Origin: Adenophora triphylla var. japonica | Taxonomy: Eukaryota; Streptophyta; Magnoliopsida; Asterales; Campanulaceae | Assembly (NCBI GenBank): GCA_022495995.1 | Contig: JAFEMH010003623.1 | Coordinates: forward strand, 1 to 64,000 | Reading direction: 5' to 3' | Length of the DNA stretch: 64,000 nt | Shown: one piece after another, positions 10,629-21,000 of the stretch | How positions within the stretch are numbered: position 1 is the stretch's first letter | How the letters are laid out: every line of letters begins with the position of its first letter | Translations under genes and position numbers: made by a program | Notes under the pieces: model-generated | The model's input: the letters and a program-made list of their open reading frames with translations, nothing else | Databases searched by the model: none | Told to the model about the DNA's origin: nothing

Positions 10629-11853
10629 TCATATTGTTTTGTGATGACGCCTTATATGCCTTGATTTGCTGTATATTTGGTTCTTTGCTCTCGTAAGAGC
10701 AGCCATACTATCACAATGTATGCAAATGGATGTAACTGGCTTAGTCCACAATGGAATACCCTCTAGGAAATTTTTGAGCCATTTCGCTTCTTCAGCGGCT
10801 TTATCTAAGGCTACAAATTCTGCTTCCATAGTCGATCTGTATTCACAGTTTGCTTAGATGATATCCAAGATACTGCTGCACCTCCAAGTGTAAACATATA
10901 ACCACTTGTAGATTTACTTTCTGAATTAATGGAAATCCAATTTGCCTCACAATATCCTTTCAAAACAGGAGGATACTTTGTATAATTCAATCCATAGTTC
11001 ATTGTATATTTCAGATATCGTATCACTCTTACTAGTACAAACCAATGATCTTGTCTAGGATTATGTGAGTATCGGCTAAGCCTACTACATGATATGCTAA
11101 ATTCGGTCTTGTATAGTTCATTATATACATCAAGCTTCCAAGAACTTGAGTATATTTTAACTGAGACACACTTTCTCTTTGATTCTTCTTAAGTTGACTA
11201 GAAGGATCAAATGGAGTAACAACCGGTCTATCGTTATAATGTCCAAATTTTCTTAGGAATTTCTCAATATAATGAGATTGAGTAAGTATGTATCCATATG
11301 AATTCCTTTGAACTCTAATACCAAGAATTACACCTGTTGCTCCCATTATTAGCATATCATCCACATATAAACATATAATGTCACATCCATGCTTATATTG
11401 TTTAATATAAACACATTTATCACATTTATTTATATGGAAACCATTTGATAAAAGTGTATTATCAAATTTTTCGTGCCATTGTTTTGGAGCTTGTTTAAGG
11501 CCGTAAAGTGATTTAATCAATTTACAAACCTTATTTTCTTAACCTTTAACTTCATAACCTTCAGGTTGGTGCATATAAATTTCTTCATCTAATTCAACCA
11601 TTTAAGAATGCAATTTTACATCCATTTGGTGTATTTCCAAATTGTGAACAGTTGCTATAGCAATTAACGTTCTTATGGACGTAATTCTAGTAACCGGTGA
11701 ATAAGTATCAAAGAAGTCTACACCTTCCTTTTGACGATACCCCTTTGCTACTATTCGAGCCTTATATTTTTCTATGGTACCATGAGGTCTTAACTTTTTC
11801 TTAAAAATCCATTTATTGCCTATTGGTTTATGTCTAGGAGGTAAATCAACCAA
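10629..11853 (-). pseudogene. pol: Copia pol: reverse transcriptase and RNase H
   Basis: The RT begins near 11853 (KPIGNKWIFKKKL, ARIVAKGYRQKEGVDFFDTY), loses frame after HQMDVK, then continues from 11520 with YGLKQAPKQW and the catalytic CLYVDDMLIMG (about 11350-11375). Directly after that, sequence kept in copy 2 (SFDMKDMEA) is missing, so there is a small deletion. RNase H runs from about 11026 (GYCEANWIS) to 10629 ([18 protein letters not shown]). Several frame breaks make it non-functional. Confidence 0.85.
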
Positions 11854-11959
11854 TTACCATGTATTATTTTATAAAATGGATTCTATTTCACTTTGGGACT
11901 GACCTCTTTCCAATAAGGTGCTTAGATGATTCCATAAAGCGACCTTATATGTTTGAGGT

Positions 11960-12898
11960 TCATCTTCTATAGAAAAAGTCATATAATCGAGTCCCAAAAT
12001 ATTTAGCTATTCTTCCACGTTTACTCGGTCTCGGTTCAATATTTTCTTCTTGAACCGTAGAAGAGTCATTTCCATTTACTACACTTTGAGATAATGTATC
12101 GTTATACATTCTTTTCCTTGTATAATTTTCTTTATCTATATAAGGAAAAATATTCTCAAAGAATTCTGCCTCTGCAGATTCTATGATTGAGTTTTTGTGC
12201 ATATTTTCAACCTTAGACTCATAAACCAGAAACTTATGTGCTGCACTATTCTCAGCAAGGCTAAGATATATGCAATCTATAGTTTTTGGTCCAAGTTTAG
12301 TCCTTTTTGGTAAAGGAATTTGAACTTTGGCTAGACAACCCCACACTTTCATCCTTTTAAATGTACGCATTCTTCCTTTAAACAGTTCATAAGGAGAATG
12401 TTTACTTTTCTTATGAGGAATCCTATTCAGTATCATATTTGCTGTGATACAGGCATCTCCCCATAAACTATGTGGTGCCCCTGAAGTAATTAATATTGCA
12501 TTTATCATATTTTTCAATGTTCTATTCTTTCTTTCAGCAACTCCATTTTGTTGTGGAGTATATGGGGCTGTTGTCTCATGCACAATTCCATGAGTAGTAC
12601 AAAATTCTTAAACATATTTAAAGCCTCATCCTATATATTAAATATACATAACAGAATTTTGTGCAGTCATCAATAAATGATATGTAATAGTTCTTTCCAG
12701 AAGTGTAGGTGTTGCTTTGTAATCACATAAATCACTATGGATTAATCCAAGTAAATTATTGGATTTTTCCACATATTTATGAGGATGACTTGCAAACTTA
12801 GATTCTACACAAATCTCACATTTTGATAATTTATTCATTGAACATTTAGGTAACATGCCTAAATTTATCATTCTTTTCAAAAGAATGGAAATTAACAT
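11960..12898 (-). pseudogene. pol: Copia pol: integrase (broken)
   Basis: The pre-integrase part (CEICVESKFASHPH, LIHSDLCDY) is at 12898-12720. The middle, including the second catalytic aspartate region present in copy 2 (RFDRGGEY), is deleted around 12605-12650. The third region (TTAPYTPQQNGVAERKNRT) at 12583-12530 keeps the catalytic glutamate. The C-terminal part continues to 11960. This copy lost part of the core but kept the glutamate, the reverse of copy 2. Confidence 0.85.
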
Positions 12899-12929
12899 GT
12901 CCTAATCTCGGAATGCCATAAAGTGAGAG

Positions 12930-13826
12930 GACTCAACTCATGTACATAGAATCTACTTTATTATTAATAATAGATCCACCGTCATTCGCGGTTACAACAC
13001 TTAGCTTGAAGAGCCCTTCAACTCTTCCCAACATACATCCCACCCTTGGTGAGAATAAATTTGTCTGATTCAAAAACAAGGTTGAATCCCTTATTACTAA
13101 GTACAGGACCAGAAACCAAGTTCTTACAGATACTAGGTGCATGCAACACATTACTAAGTACAAGATCCTTCCCGAAAGTGAGTTTCAGATTCACCTTCCC
13201 CTTTCCCTCCACTTTTGCTGTAGCAACATTCCACATGAACAGTGATTCTCCATATTTGATTGGCTGGCAGGATGAGAACATCTCCTTTGAGGAGCAGCTA
13301 TATTAGGTAGCCCCCGTATCCACCTAACAAGGAAATTAGGGTTAAGACCCATACCTTTAACATCTAACTCATGAACGATTACTTGCAGTTGTTCAACTTG
13401 TTTGACAACAGGATTTACATCACTCATTTTGAAGTTTAGAAATTTGCCAACCACGAACTTTTTGGAACAAGCAACTTCTGTTTGTACTTATTTTCTAATG
13501 ACTCCCACAATTCCCTTGATGTTGCAATTTTGGAATAAATATCATAAAGGGAATCATCGAGAGCATTGAGAATATAATTTCTGCAATTATATTCATTGTT
13601 GTTCCAGGCCTCAATTTCTTTCTGCCTCTCGGCCTTTTGAGCATTTGTTGGAGCACTGCTCCCTTCTCCTTCCTTCTGGCAATGCCCGGGAAGCCTCTGT
13701 GGTCAGTACATTCTCCACATGCAACGTTGTTAGATAGAACATCATCTTCTGTTGCCAACGTTTAAAGTCTGAATCGTTAAATTTTTTGGGTTTCTCCCCA
13801 TGACTTTTCACAACAGATTGGTCCAT
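12930..13826 (-). pseudogene. gag: Copia gag and protease region (broken)
   Basis: Gag starts at 13826 with MDQSVVKSHGEKPKKF and a W-rich stretch (FKRWQQKMMFYL), typical of copia gag N-termini. It loses frame by about 13700. The protease area shows GLPNIAAPQ and the downstream string KDLVLSNVLHAPSICKNLVSG (13200-13110). The DTGA active-site string is disrupted in this copy. Confidence 0.75.
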
Positions 13827-13989
13827 CTAAAAAAACTAGAGAATTTCTGTCTTAGATTGTTATGACCAATCTACTTTTCTATATATAAACAGAATATAAA
13901 AAATAATAATAATGTATATTTGATACAAATGAATTATTTAAACAAATTAAAGTTAAAGAATCAAGATAAAACCTGAACGTCACAATTAG

Positions 13990-14298
13990 AATTGAGACCT
14001 GCGATTTATGGCAGTGTCCTAAGACAGAAATTCTTTCCCGCTTCGCGGCTAGCTGAAGTCGACTCGAGGATACGGCGGAAGTCGACTCGAGGATACAACT
14101 ATTCGGAACAAGTTCTGCGGAAGAACTTGTTCCCCGGCGAATGTACTTGTATGCTTTCGAGAGGATATAAGGGAAAGAGAAGGTGAAAACTTGTATATCC
14201 AGGAACACAATCTGATGTGTGTTTATATAGGATTATGTTTGAAAAGACATGTCTTTTTCAATTTTGATTTTTCAAAATCAAACACAGATTTTCCAACA
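13990..14298 (-). repeat. Copia LTR-like region
   Basis: On the minus strand TGTTGGAAAATC at 14298 is a common copia LTR start. A TATA box (CTATATAAAC) lies at 14222-14230. Inside are a direct repeat of GAAGTCGACTCGAGGATAC (14055-14073 and 14078-14096) and an inverted repeat AACAAGTTCT/AGAACTTGTT at 14107-14131. The 3' end of the LTR and the primer site were not identified with confidence. Confidence 0.55.
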
Positions 14299-14989
14299 GT
14301 TATGACAGTTGAAACTATTATTTCAAAAGTCAAATCTGGCATTATCCAGAACTAAAATAATAATTTAAAATAATATTTTTTTTAATAATTTATAAAAATT
14401 AAATTAGAGTCCTTATAATTAGGAAACTGAATGTTATCCCCATCATCCTCACTACCACTCTCTCTCACCATATAATTATCATTAGAGTCCTTATAATCAC
14501 TATTATACCCATTGACACCAGTCCTCTTTCAAAATTACTTAACATATCCAAGAAATCATCCGTTAATGCTACATGTCCTGAAGTAGGAACCTCATCCACC
14601 GTATTGTTCTCAGTAGGTTGCTCCGTGTGGGAATTTAAAGGTTTATCAGTAGGTTGCTCCATGTGGGAATTCAGACATTCCACTGAACCACCTATAACAT
14701 TTTATACATTAGGGCCTTGTTTATCCCTACTAGCAGTGCTCTGCATTAGTAGCTCCAAAAATTATTTTTCTTCTCAATTGCCTTTTTCTTCTTTTAAGTT
14801 CTTCCTAGCCAATATGATCTCCTTATCATCATGATCCCTCATCGATCTTCATCACTCTCAAATGACTCATTACTGTCACCACCCTGATGATTCTCATTTA
14901 AATCATCAACATCTTTTTTCATTAACACTCTTTCCCATAATATTGCTTTGAACATTTTCTGCCATAACATGATCGACATAGATGTTCCA
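14299..14989 (-). other. Unidentified sequence interrupted by a LINE (left part)
   Basis: AT-rich, with two short minus-strand open stretches. One (14465-14683) has twice a motif like NSHTEQPTENN. The other (14839-14989) has VDDLNENHQGGDSNESFESDEDR and ends at the LINE target site; its upstream part continues beyond the LINE at 16677. It may be the tail of a degraded transposase or host gene; I do not recognise it. The string TTAGAGTCCTTATAAT occurs twice (14404 and 14482). Confidence 0.35.
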
Positions 14990-16475
14990 TTAGGCCTTCG
15001 AAAATTTGTGGAGATGGCTGTTGCTTTATCTATGAAGCTTTGGTGGAGATTTCGTACGTCTAATTCTCTTTGGGCCCAATTTCTTGCTGCCAAGTATTGT
15101 CGTGATACTCATCCTATGGATGCCATTTCTAGATTGGGTTGTTCTCACATTTAGAAGCGTATGGTTGCTGCTAAGGATTTGGTGGAGAGCCGTATTGCTT
15201 GGGGTGTGGGGTGTGGTGATATTTCTATTCAAGAAAAGTGGCTTCCTCATGATATTCCTCTCCTTGATAATCGTCATGATCAGATTTTTTCTTTATTTGA
15301 GGATGGTGCTTTACGAGAAGACTATATTAGAGATACTTTTGGGCAGCAATGTTTTTTGGAGCTTCAAACCTATGGTATTCGGCTTGAGGGAGATTTTGAT
15401 CATCCTTTTTGGTCTCCTTCTTCTTCGGGCAGATTCTCTATTTCTTCGGCTTGGAGGGAATGTAGAGTGTCCCGTATTCGGAGTAGTGTTTTTGCTTTGT
15501 GTTCGCACAAGTATATTCCTCTTAAGGTATCAATCTTCCCTTGGAAATGTCTTAAGGCTGCTCTCCCTACTGATGACAACGTATCTCGAAAAGGTATTCC
15601 TATTGTTTATCGTTGTCATTGTTGTGCTAATCCTTCTCTTGAATCTTTGCAGTACATTGTTTTACATGGTGATATTGCTTTTAATGTGTGGCGTTTCTTT
15701 GGGAATTTAATTGGTTTCCAAATCTCGGGTTCAACTATCATGCAAAGGATGATTGCTTGGCATGCTTGTAAAAATTCTAAGCTTAGTCGGGCTATTTTAT
15801 GGTTGGGAGATATTCTTCCGAGTTTTATCTGTTGGGAGATTTGGATCTCCCAACAGTGATATTCTTCGAGCTCACAAGCTATCCTTTCCTGTTCTTCCTT
15901 CGGAGGTAAATATTGCTTTATTTTTTAATATTATTATGGTACACTCTAGATCTATTGCTCGTGTCAAGCTTGTGTATTGAATTCCTCCCATTGAGGGACA
16001 AGTGAAGATTAATTTGGATGGTGCTTCTCGTGGAAATCCGGGCATTGCTTCGGGTGGTGGTAATTTGCGTAAGCATGATGGGTCTTTTATTTTTGCTTTT
16101 TGTCGTTTTTATGGTAATGCTACTAACATGGTTGCTGAAGCTCGCTCTTGATGGGATTTCTCAAGCTAGGTTGATGGGTTATAATTTTCTTTGGCTTGAG
16201 GTGGATTCTAAAGTGTTATCGCTTATCTTGCTTCGAAAATACAATATTCCTTGGGAGATTTGTTACTTCGTCCAAGCCATCTTCAGATTCATGGAGGAGG
16301 TGTCTATTAAGGTATCTCATGTTTATAGGGAAGGTAATAAAGTGGCTGATTTTCTTGCTAATATCTCGGCTACTGAGCAAGCTGATTTTGAGTTTCGTTC
16401 TTTGGAATCTTGCCCCAAGCCGTGCCCGAGTCTTCTTTTCTTTGATAGAATTTCATACCCTAATATTAGGCTGTA
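14990..16475 (+). pseudogene. LINE ORF2 C-terminal fragment with RNase H
   Basis: Starts in the region after RT (LRKFVEMAVALSMKLWWRF, DTHPMDAI), with a stop near 15152. It then runs open from 15161 to 15859 through RIAWGVGCGDISIQEKWLP, PFWSPSSSGRFSI, the zinc-binding part (CHCCANPSLESLQ, LHGD) and WLGDILPSFICWEIW. RNase H follows at about 15985-16475 with NLDGASRGNPG, WLEVDSK and HVYREGNKVADFLAN, so the last aspartate is present. A short deletion removes the AEA.A glutamate context near 16141. Stops and frame changes make it a pseudogene. Confidence 0.8.
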
Positions 16476-16676
16476 GGTTTTCTTTTATTTATTGATGTAT
16501 CTTTTATTGTTTAGCTCACTCCCCCTTATTGTAGATGATCTTACAGGTTGTGTAAGAACTCCCCCTAGTTTTCTTCTGGTGGTTGAGGTTGTCATGTCCC
16601 CCACCATGTTTGTAATTTTATTTTTCGTTATTAATAAAATCTAGGGAGTACCGTCTCCTTTTGCCAAAAAAAAAAA
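14990..16676 (+). mobile_element. 5'-truncated LINE with imperfect target duplication
   Basis: The 3' end has AATAAAATCTAGGGAGTACCG and poly(A) at 16665-16676. Directly outside, GACATAGATGTTCCA (14975-14989) and GACATACTTGTTCCA (16677-16691) match at 13 of 15 bases, a good target-site duplication that has aged. The insert is therefore 1687 bp and 5' truncated within ORF2. It is very similar to the LINE right arm at 6526-8092 in both RNase H and 3'-UTR. Confidence 0.85.
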
Positions 16677-16865
16677 GACATACTTGTTCCAGAAATTTGA
16701 TAATAAATGTTGATATAATAAGTTTTAATAACACTCTTAACAATACCAACAATCGATTCATGTTTCAGTATTCCACATGGATAATTATATAAGTAGGACC
16801 TCTCCCCACCTTTATAGTATTGTATCCTTTTGTTGTTAAAATTGCGAAATGAAATTCTCCATCAT
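16677..16865. other. Continuation of the unidentified sequence right of the LINE
   Basis: AT-rich; starts with the second target duplication. No domain is recognised. At about 16866 it joins the truncated 3' end of copia copy 2. Confidence 0.4.
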
Positions 16866-17880
16866 GTAGTACACTCTAGGAAATTTTTGAGCCACTCCGC
16901 TACTTCAACGACTTTATCTAAGGCTACAAATTCTGCTTCCATAGTCGATCGTGTATTCACAGTTTGCTTAGATGATTTCCAAGATACTGCTGCACCTCCA
17001 AGTATAAACACATAACTACTTATAGATTTACTTTCTGAATTAGTGGAAATCCAATTTGCCTCACAATATCCTTCCAAAATAGGAGGATACTTTGTATAAA
17101 TCAATCCATAGTTCATTCTATGTTTCAGATATTATAGCACTCTAGTGCAAACCAATGATCTTGTACAGGATTATGTGAGTATCGTAGCACTCAGTTAAAA
17201 TATACTCAAGTTCTTGGAAGCTTGATGTATGCATCAAGCTTCCAAGAACTTGAGTATATTTTAACTGAGACACACTTTCTCCTTGATTCTTCTTAAGTTG
17301 ACTAGAAGGATCAAATGGAGTAACAACCGGTCTATCGTTATAATATCCAAATTTTCTTAGGACTTTCTCAATATAATGAGATTGGGTAAGTATGTATCCA
17401 TCTGAATTCCTTTGAACTCTAATACCAAGAATTACATCTGCTGCTTCCATATCTTTCATATCAAATGATGAGTGCGACATTTTCTTGTTTGGTTAATTAC
17501 ATCTTTTCTTGTTCCCATTATTAACATACATCCACATATAAACATATAATGACATATCCATGCTTATATTGTTTAATATAAACACATTTATCACATTCAT
17601 TTATATGGAAACCATTTGATAAAAGTGTATTATCAAATTTTTTGTGCCATTGTTTTGGAGCTTGTTTAAGGCCGTAAAGTGATTTAATCAATTTACAAAA
17701 CTTATTTTCTTGACCTTTAACTACATAGCCTTCAGGTTGGTGCATATAAATTTCTTCATCTAATTCACCATTTAAGAATACAATTTTTACATCCATTTGG
17801 TGTATTTCCAAATTGTGAACAGCTGCTATAGCAATTAACGTTCCTATGGACGTAATTCTAGTAATCGGTGAATAAGCATC
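16866..17880 (-). pseudogene. pol: Copia pol: RT and RNase H, with foldback
   Basis: RT runs from about 17880 (HQMDVK, FLNGELDEEIYMHQPEGYV) through YGLKQAPKQWHKKF to CLYVD at about 17525. There one base fewer than in copy 1 changes the catalytic YVDD into YVDV and ends the frame. The frame restarts with SFDMKDMEAADVILG (17460) and ends in an inverted duplication at 17190-17269. RNase H remains at 17116-16866 ([19 protein letters not shown]). Non-functional. Confidence 0.85.
17190..17269. repeat. Perfect foldback, 38-bp arms
   Basis: CTCAGTTAAAATATACTCAA... (17190-17227) is followed by the four bases TATG and by its exact reverse complement (17232-17269). Copy 1 has only the right-hand arm at the matching place (about 11125-11165). 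The left arm is therefore a new inverted duplication of pol sequence. Confidence 0.95.
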
Positions 17881-18095
17881 AAAGAAGTCTACACCTTCCT
17901 TTTGACGATACCCTTTCCTACTATTCGAGCCTTATATTTTTCTTTGGTACCATTAGGTCTTAAATTTTTCTTAAAAATCCATTTATGGCCTATTGGTTTA
18001 TGTCCAGGAGGTAAATCAACCAATTTCCTTGTATTATTTTGTAAAATGGATTCTATTTCACTTTGGACAGCCTATTTCCAATAAGGTGCTTCCGA

Positions 18096-19034
18096 TTATT
18101 CCATAGCAGCCTTAGATGTTTGAGGTTCATCTTCTATAGAAAAAGTCATATAATCAGGTCTAAAAAATTTGGCTATTCTTCCACGTTTACTTCGTCTCGG
18201 TTCAATATCTTCTTGAACCATAGAAGAGTCGTTTCCATTTACTTCACTTTGAGATAATGTGTCGTTATACATTCTTTTCCTTGTATAATTTTCTTTATCT
18301 ATATAAGGAAAAATATTCTCAAAGAATTCTGCCTCTGCAGATTCTATGATTGAGTTTTTGTGCATATTTTCCACCTTAGACTCATAAACCAAAAACTTAT
18401 ATGCTGCACTATTCTCAGCAGGGCCAAGATATATGCAATCTATAGTTTTTGGTCCAAGTTTAGTCCTTTTTGGTAAAGCAATTTGAAGTTTGGCTAGACA
18501 ACCCCACACTTTCATCCTTTTAAATGTACGCATTCTTCCTTTAAACAATTCATAAGGAGAATGTTTACTTTTCTTATGAGGAATCCTATTCAGTATCATA
18601 TTTGCTGTGATACAGGCATCTCCCCATAAACTATGTGGTGCCCCTAAAGTAATTAACATTGTATTTATCATATTTTTCAATGTTCTATTCTTTCTTTTAG
18701 CAACTCCATTTTGTTGTGGAGTATATGGGGCTGTTGTCTCATGCACAATTCCATGAGTAGTACAAAATTTTGCAAGGTCTTTGGATTCATATTCTCCTCC
18801 TCTATCAAACCTTAGAGTCTTAATTCTCTTTTCACGTTGATTCTCAACTTCAGCTTTATATTTCTTAAACATATTTAAAGCCTCATCCTTAGTATATATT
18901 AAATATACATAACAGAATTTTGTACAGTCATCAATAAATGACATGTAATAGTTCTTTCCTTCACATGTAGGTGTTGCTTTGTAATCACATAAATCACTAT
19001 GGATTAATCCAAGTAAATTATTGGATTTTTCCAC
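18096..19034 (-). pseudogene. pol: Copia pol: integrase, open frame with altered active site
   Basis: A 312-residue open stretch covers the integrase core. The first aspartate is in LIHSDLCDY, the second in RFDRGGEY. The third position reads NGVAKRKN, where copy 1 and the family have NGVAERKN, so the catalytic glutamate is replaced by lysine. GAPHSLWGDA and the GKKSKHSPYELF-type C-terminal part follow. Although open, it is not expected to be active. Confidence 0.85.
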
Positions 19035-19049
19035 AGACTTATGAGGATG

Positions 19050-19607
19050 ACTTGCAAACTTAGATTATGCACAAATATCACATTTTGATAATTTATTCAT
19101 TGAACATTTAGGTAACATGCCTAAATTTATCATTCTTTTCAAAGAACGGAAATTAACATGTCCTAATCTGGAATGCCATAAAGTAGAGGACACAACCATG
19201 TACATAGAAATCTGCTTTATTATTAATAATAGATCCACCGTCATTCGCGGTTACAACACTTAGCTTGAAGAGCCCTTCAACCCTTCCCAACATACATCCC
19301 ACCCTTGGTGAGAACAAATTTGTCAAATTCAAAACCATGTTTGAATCCCTTATTACTAAGTACAGGACCAGAAACCAAGTTCTTACAGATACTAGGTACA
19401 TGCAACACATTACTAAGTACAAGATCCTTCCCGGAAGTGAGTTTCAGATTCACGTTCCCCTTTCCCTCCACTTTTGCTGTAGCAGCATTCCCCATGAATA
19501 GTGATTCTCCATCTTTGATTGGTTGGTAGGTTGAGAACATCTCTTTTGAGGAGCAGATATGTTGGGTAGCCCCCGTATCCACCCACCAACCAACATCATT
19601 TGCCACC
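19050..19607 (-). pseudogene. Copia protease region fragment
   Basis: On the minus strand GWWVDTGATQHICSS (about 19590-19550) is the retroviral-type aspartic protease active site (DTGA), intact here. It is followed by KVEGKGNVNLKLTSGKDLVLS and, in a shifted frame, by GLFKLSV before the integrase. The frame upstream of the active site is lost at the boundary with the LTR at 19608. Confidence 0.8.
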
Positions 19608-20182
19608 TGTAAGTACCCCAATCCGAACCGCTCTCCATCGGAGCATACGAAAAACATCGAGGGTACACTTCCCCGCGATCGGAAAGCCTCGTGAACTTCC
19701 AAAGGGACCAAACTGATCAAACAAACCCAAGAAGGACTGCTTAAGCATAAAAAAATATCAAAAGGGCCTTGCAGGAATGACACAAAAGTCAAAAGCAGTC
19801 AGATTACAGCTTAAGCCGTGCGGACCTCTTTGTTGCATGATAGGTCCGCACGAACCTGTTTGTCAACACGCGAAAATCCCCTAAATCCAGGAAGCCAGGA
19901 AAGGACTGATTAATGTCGAGTCCGGACGGACCCCATTGAAAGCAAGCCCAATCTGTGCAGACCTGTTTGTCCAAATTCTGGGCCTATAAATACTGGCCTC
20001 CATAAGCTCATTTCATATCAACAAAAACCTCTCTAATCCATCCCTTTCATCCCACATCCTTTCCTAGCCATTCCAAGGCATCCCGAGGCCTCCCGAACCA
20101 TCCCGGTCCGTCCTAATCGGCCTCCTGATGTCCCATAAACCCTATTCATCCTCAATCAACCTACACCCATTCACCAAACTCT
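19608..20182 (+). repeat. LTR fragment of a third Ty3-like family (C)
   Basis: Starts TGTAAGTACCCCAATCCGAA and shares CGCTCTCCATC..AGCATACGA with the family A LTR at 32888, but diverges after about 60 bases. A TATA box (CCTATAAATACTGG) lies at 19983. Palindrome-like sites resembling the family A motif are present: GTGCGGACC (19829), GGTCCGCACGAACC (19846) and GTCCGGACGGACC (19921). The right end joins directly to intron sequence of the PMD gene, so the LTR is truncated. Confidence 0.65.
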
Positions 20183-20202
20183 AAACACCCAAAAAATGAC
20201 TA

Positions 20203-21000
20203 AGTACTGTGAAAATTGTGTGCCGTGTTTTGTGACGGGTTACATTTGAAATTTATGTGCAATGTGTGCCATGTTTTGTGACGGGTTATTTTTGTTTTGC
20301 CGTGTTGGGACGAACTTTTTGTGCTTTGCCGTGTTGGGATGGACTTTTTGATATTTTGTATTAAGTACTGTGACTGATGTACCTTTGCTGTGTTTACCTG
20401 CAGGATGAGGGGCTTTTGTCTGGGAAAGCCAAGAAGATGAAGTCTCGGGGGTTGCTCGAGGCTGTAGTTGAGCTGTGGCAGCACTTGCCGGACATCTCTA
20501 GGGAGGGCAGGCCGAGCCCTAAGAGGCTAGTTTTCACTTCTGGTTTGGGCGCGTTCGTGGAGAACTTGGCCGGGATTTCAGATACGAGGAAGAACAAGAA
20601 TATCTTCCTGGCTTTGTCCGAGTATTGGTGGGACACCACGCACACCTTCCATTTGAGATGGGGAGAGGTGACGGTGACTCCTACCGACTTTGCAGCTATT
20701 ACCGGGCTTTCCTTCAAAGGAGGGCCAGTGAGATGGAGGGACAGGATGTCCGATGGGGTGCTGGCTGAGCTGTTGGGCTTCGCGCCTTTTCCTCGCAGGG
20801 GCCTGGGCATGTTATACGACGATGTTGAGGCACAGATCATGACCAACATCGGGGCCTATTGCCGGGGTAATGGCTTGGTGACGGCGGAGCAGCTGGCGCG
20901 CTCCTTCTTGTGGTTTGCTCTTTTTGAGACTTTGTTCTCGAACCACGTTACCTCGGCTCCTTTTCCTCTGCTGGAGAGTTTGGTGGATTTGGAGAATGCT
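20203..21000 (+). pseudogene. Antisense PMD gene remnant: intron 1 end and exon 2
   Basis: 20203-20403 is the repeat-bearing end of intron 1 (GCCGTGTTTTGTGACGGGTT units), ending TTTACCTGCAG. Exon 2 from 20404 codes for the Plant Mobile Domain: WDTTHTFHLRWGEVTVTPTD, then FAAITGLSFKGGPVRW and LFSNHVTSAPFPLL. It stops at about 21000, where sequence switches to an antisense gag. Exon 1 and exons 3-4 are absent. PMD proteins are plant proteins often carried by transposons. This copy is a broken piece of the same gene as at 49959. Confidence 0.8.

Larger units (their letters stand above)
10629..14298 (-). mobile_element. Ty1/copia retrotransposon copy 1 (degenerate, 3' LTR not found)
   Basis: The minus-strand order is LTR-like sequence starting TGTTGGAAAATC (14298), leader, gag, protease region, integrase, RT and RNase H. 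Integrase before RT defines Ty1/copia. All coding parts are broken. The left flank has no recognisable second LTR. Copy 2 at 16866-19607 is the same family; they are close enough for unbroken line-by-line alignment in the integrase and RT regions. Confidence 0.85.
16866..19607 (-). mobile_element. Ty1/copia retrotransposon copy 2 (truncated at both ends)
   Basis: Same family and orientation as copy 1. From right to left it has the protease region, integrase, RT and RNase H. The 5' side (gag, leader, LTR) is cut at 19607/19608 by the start of a Ty3-like LTR. The 3' side stops within RNase H at about 16866, so no LTR is present. Confidence 0.85.
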
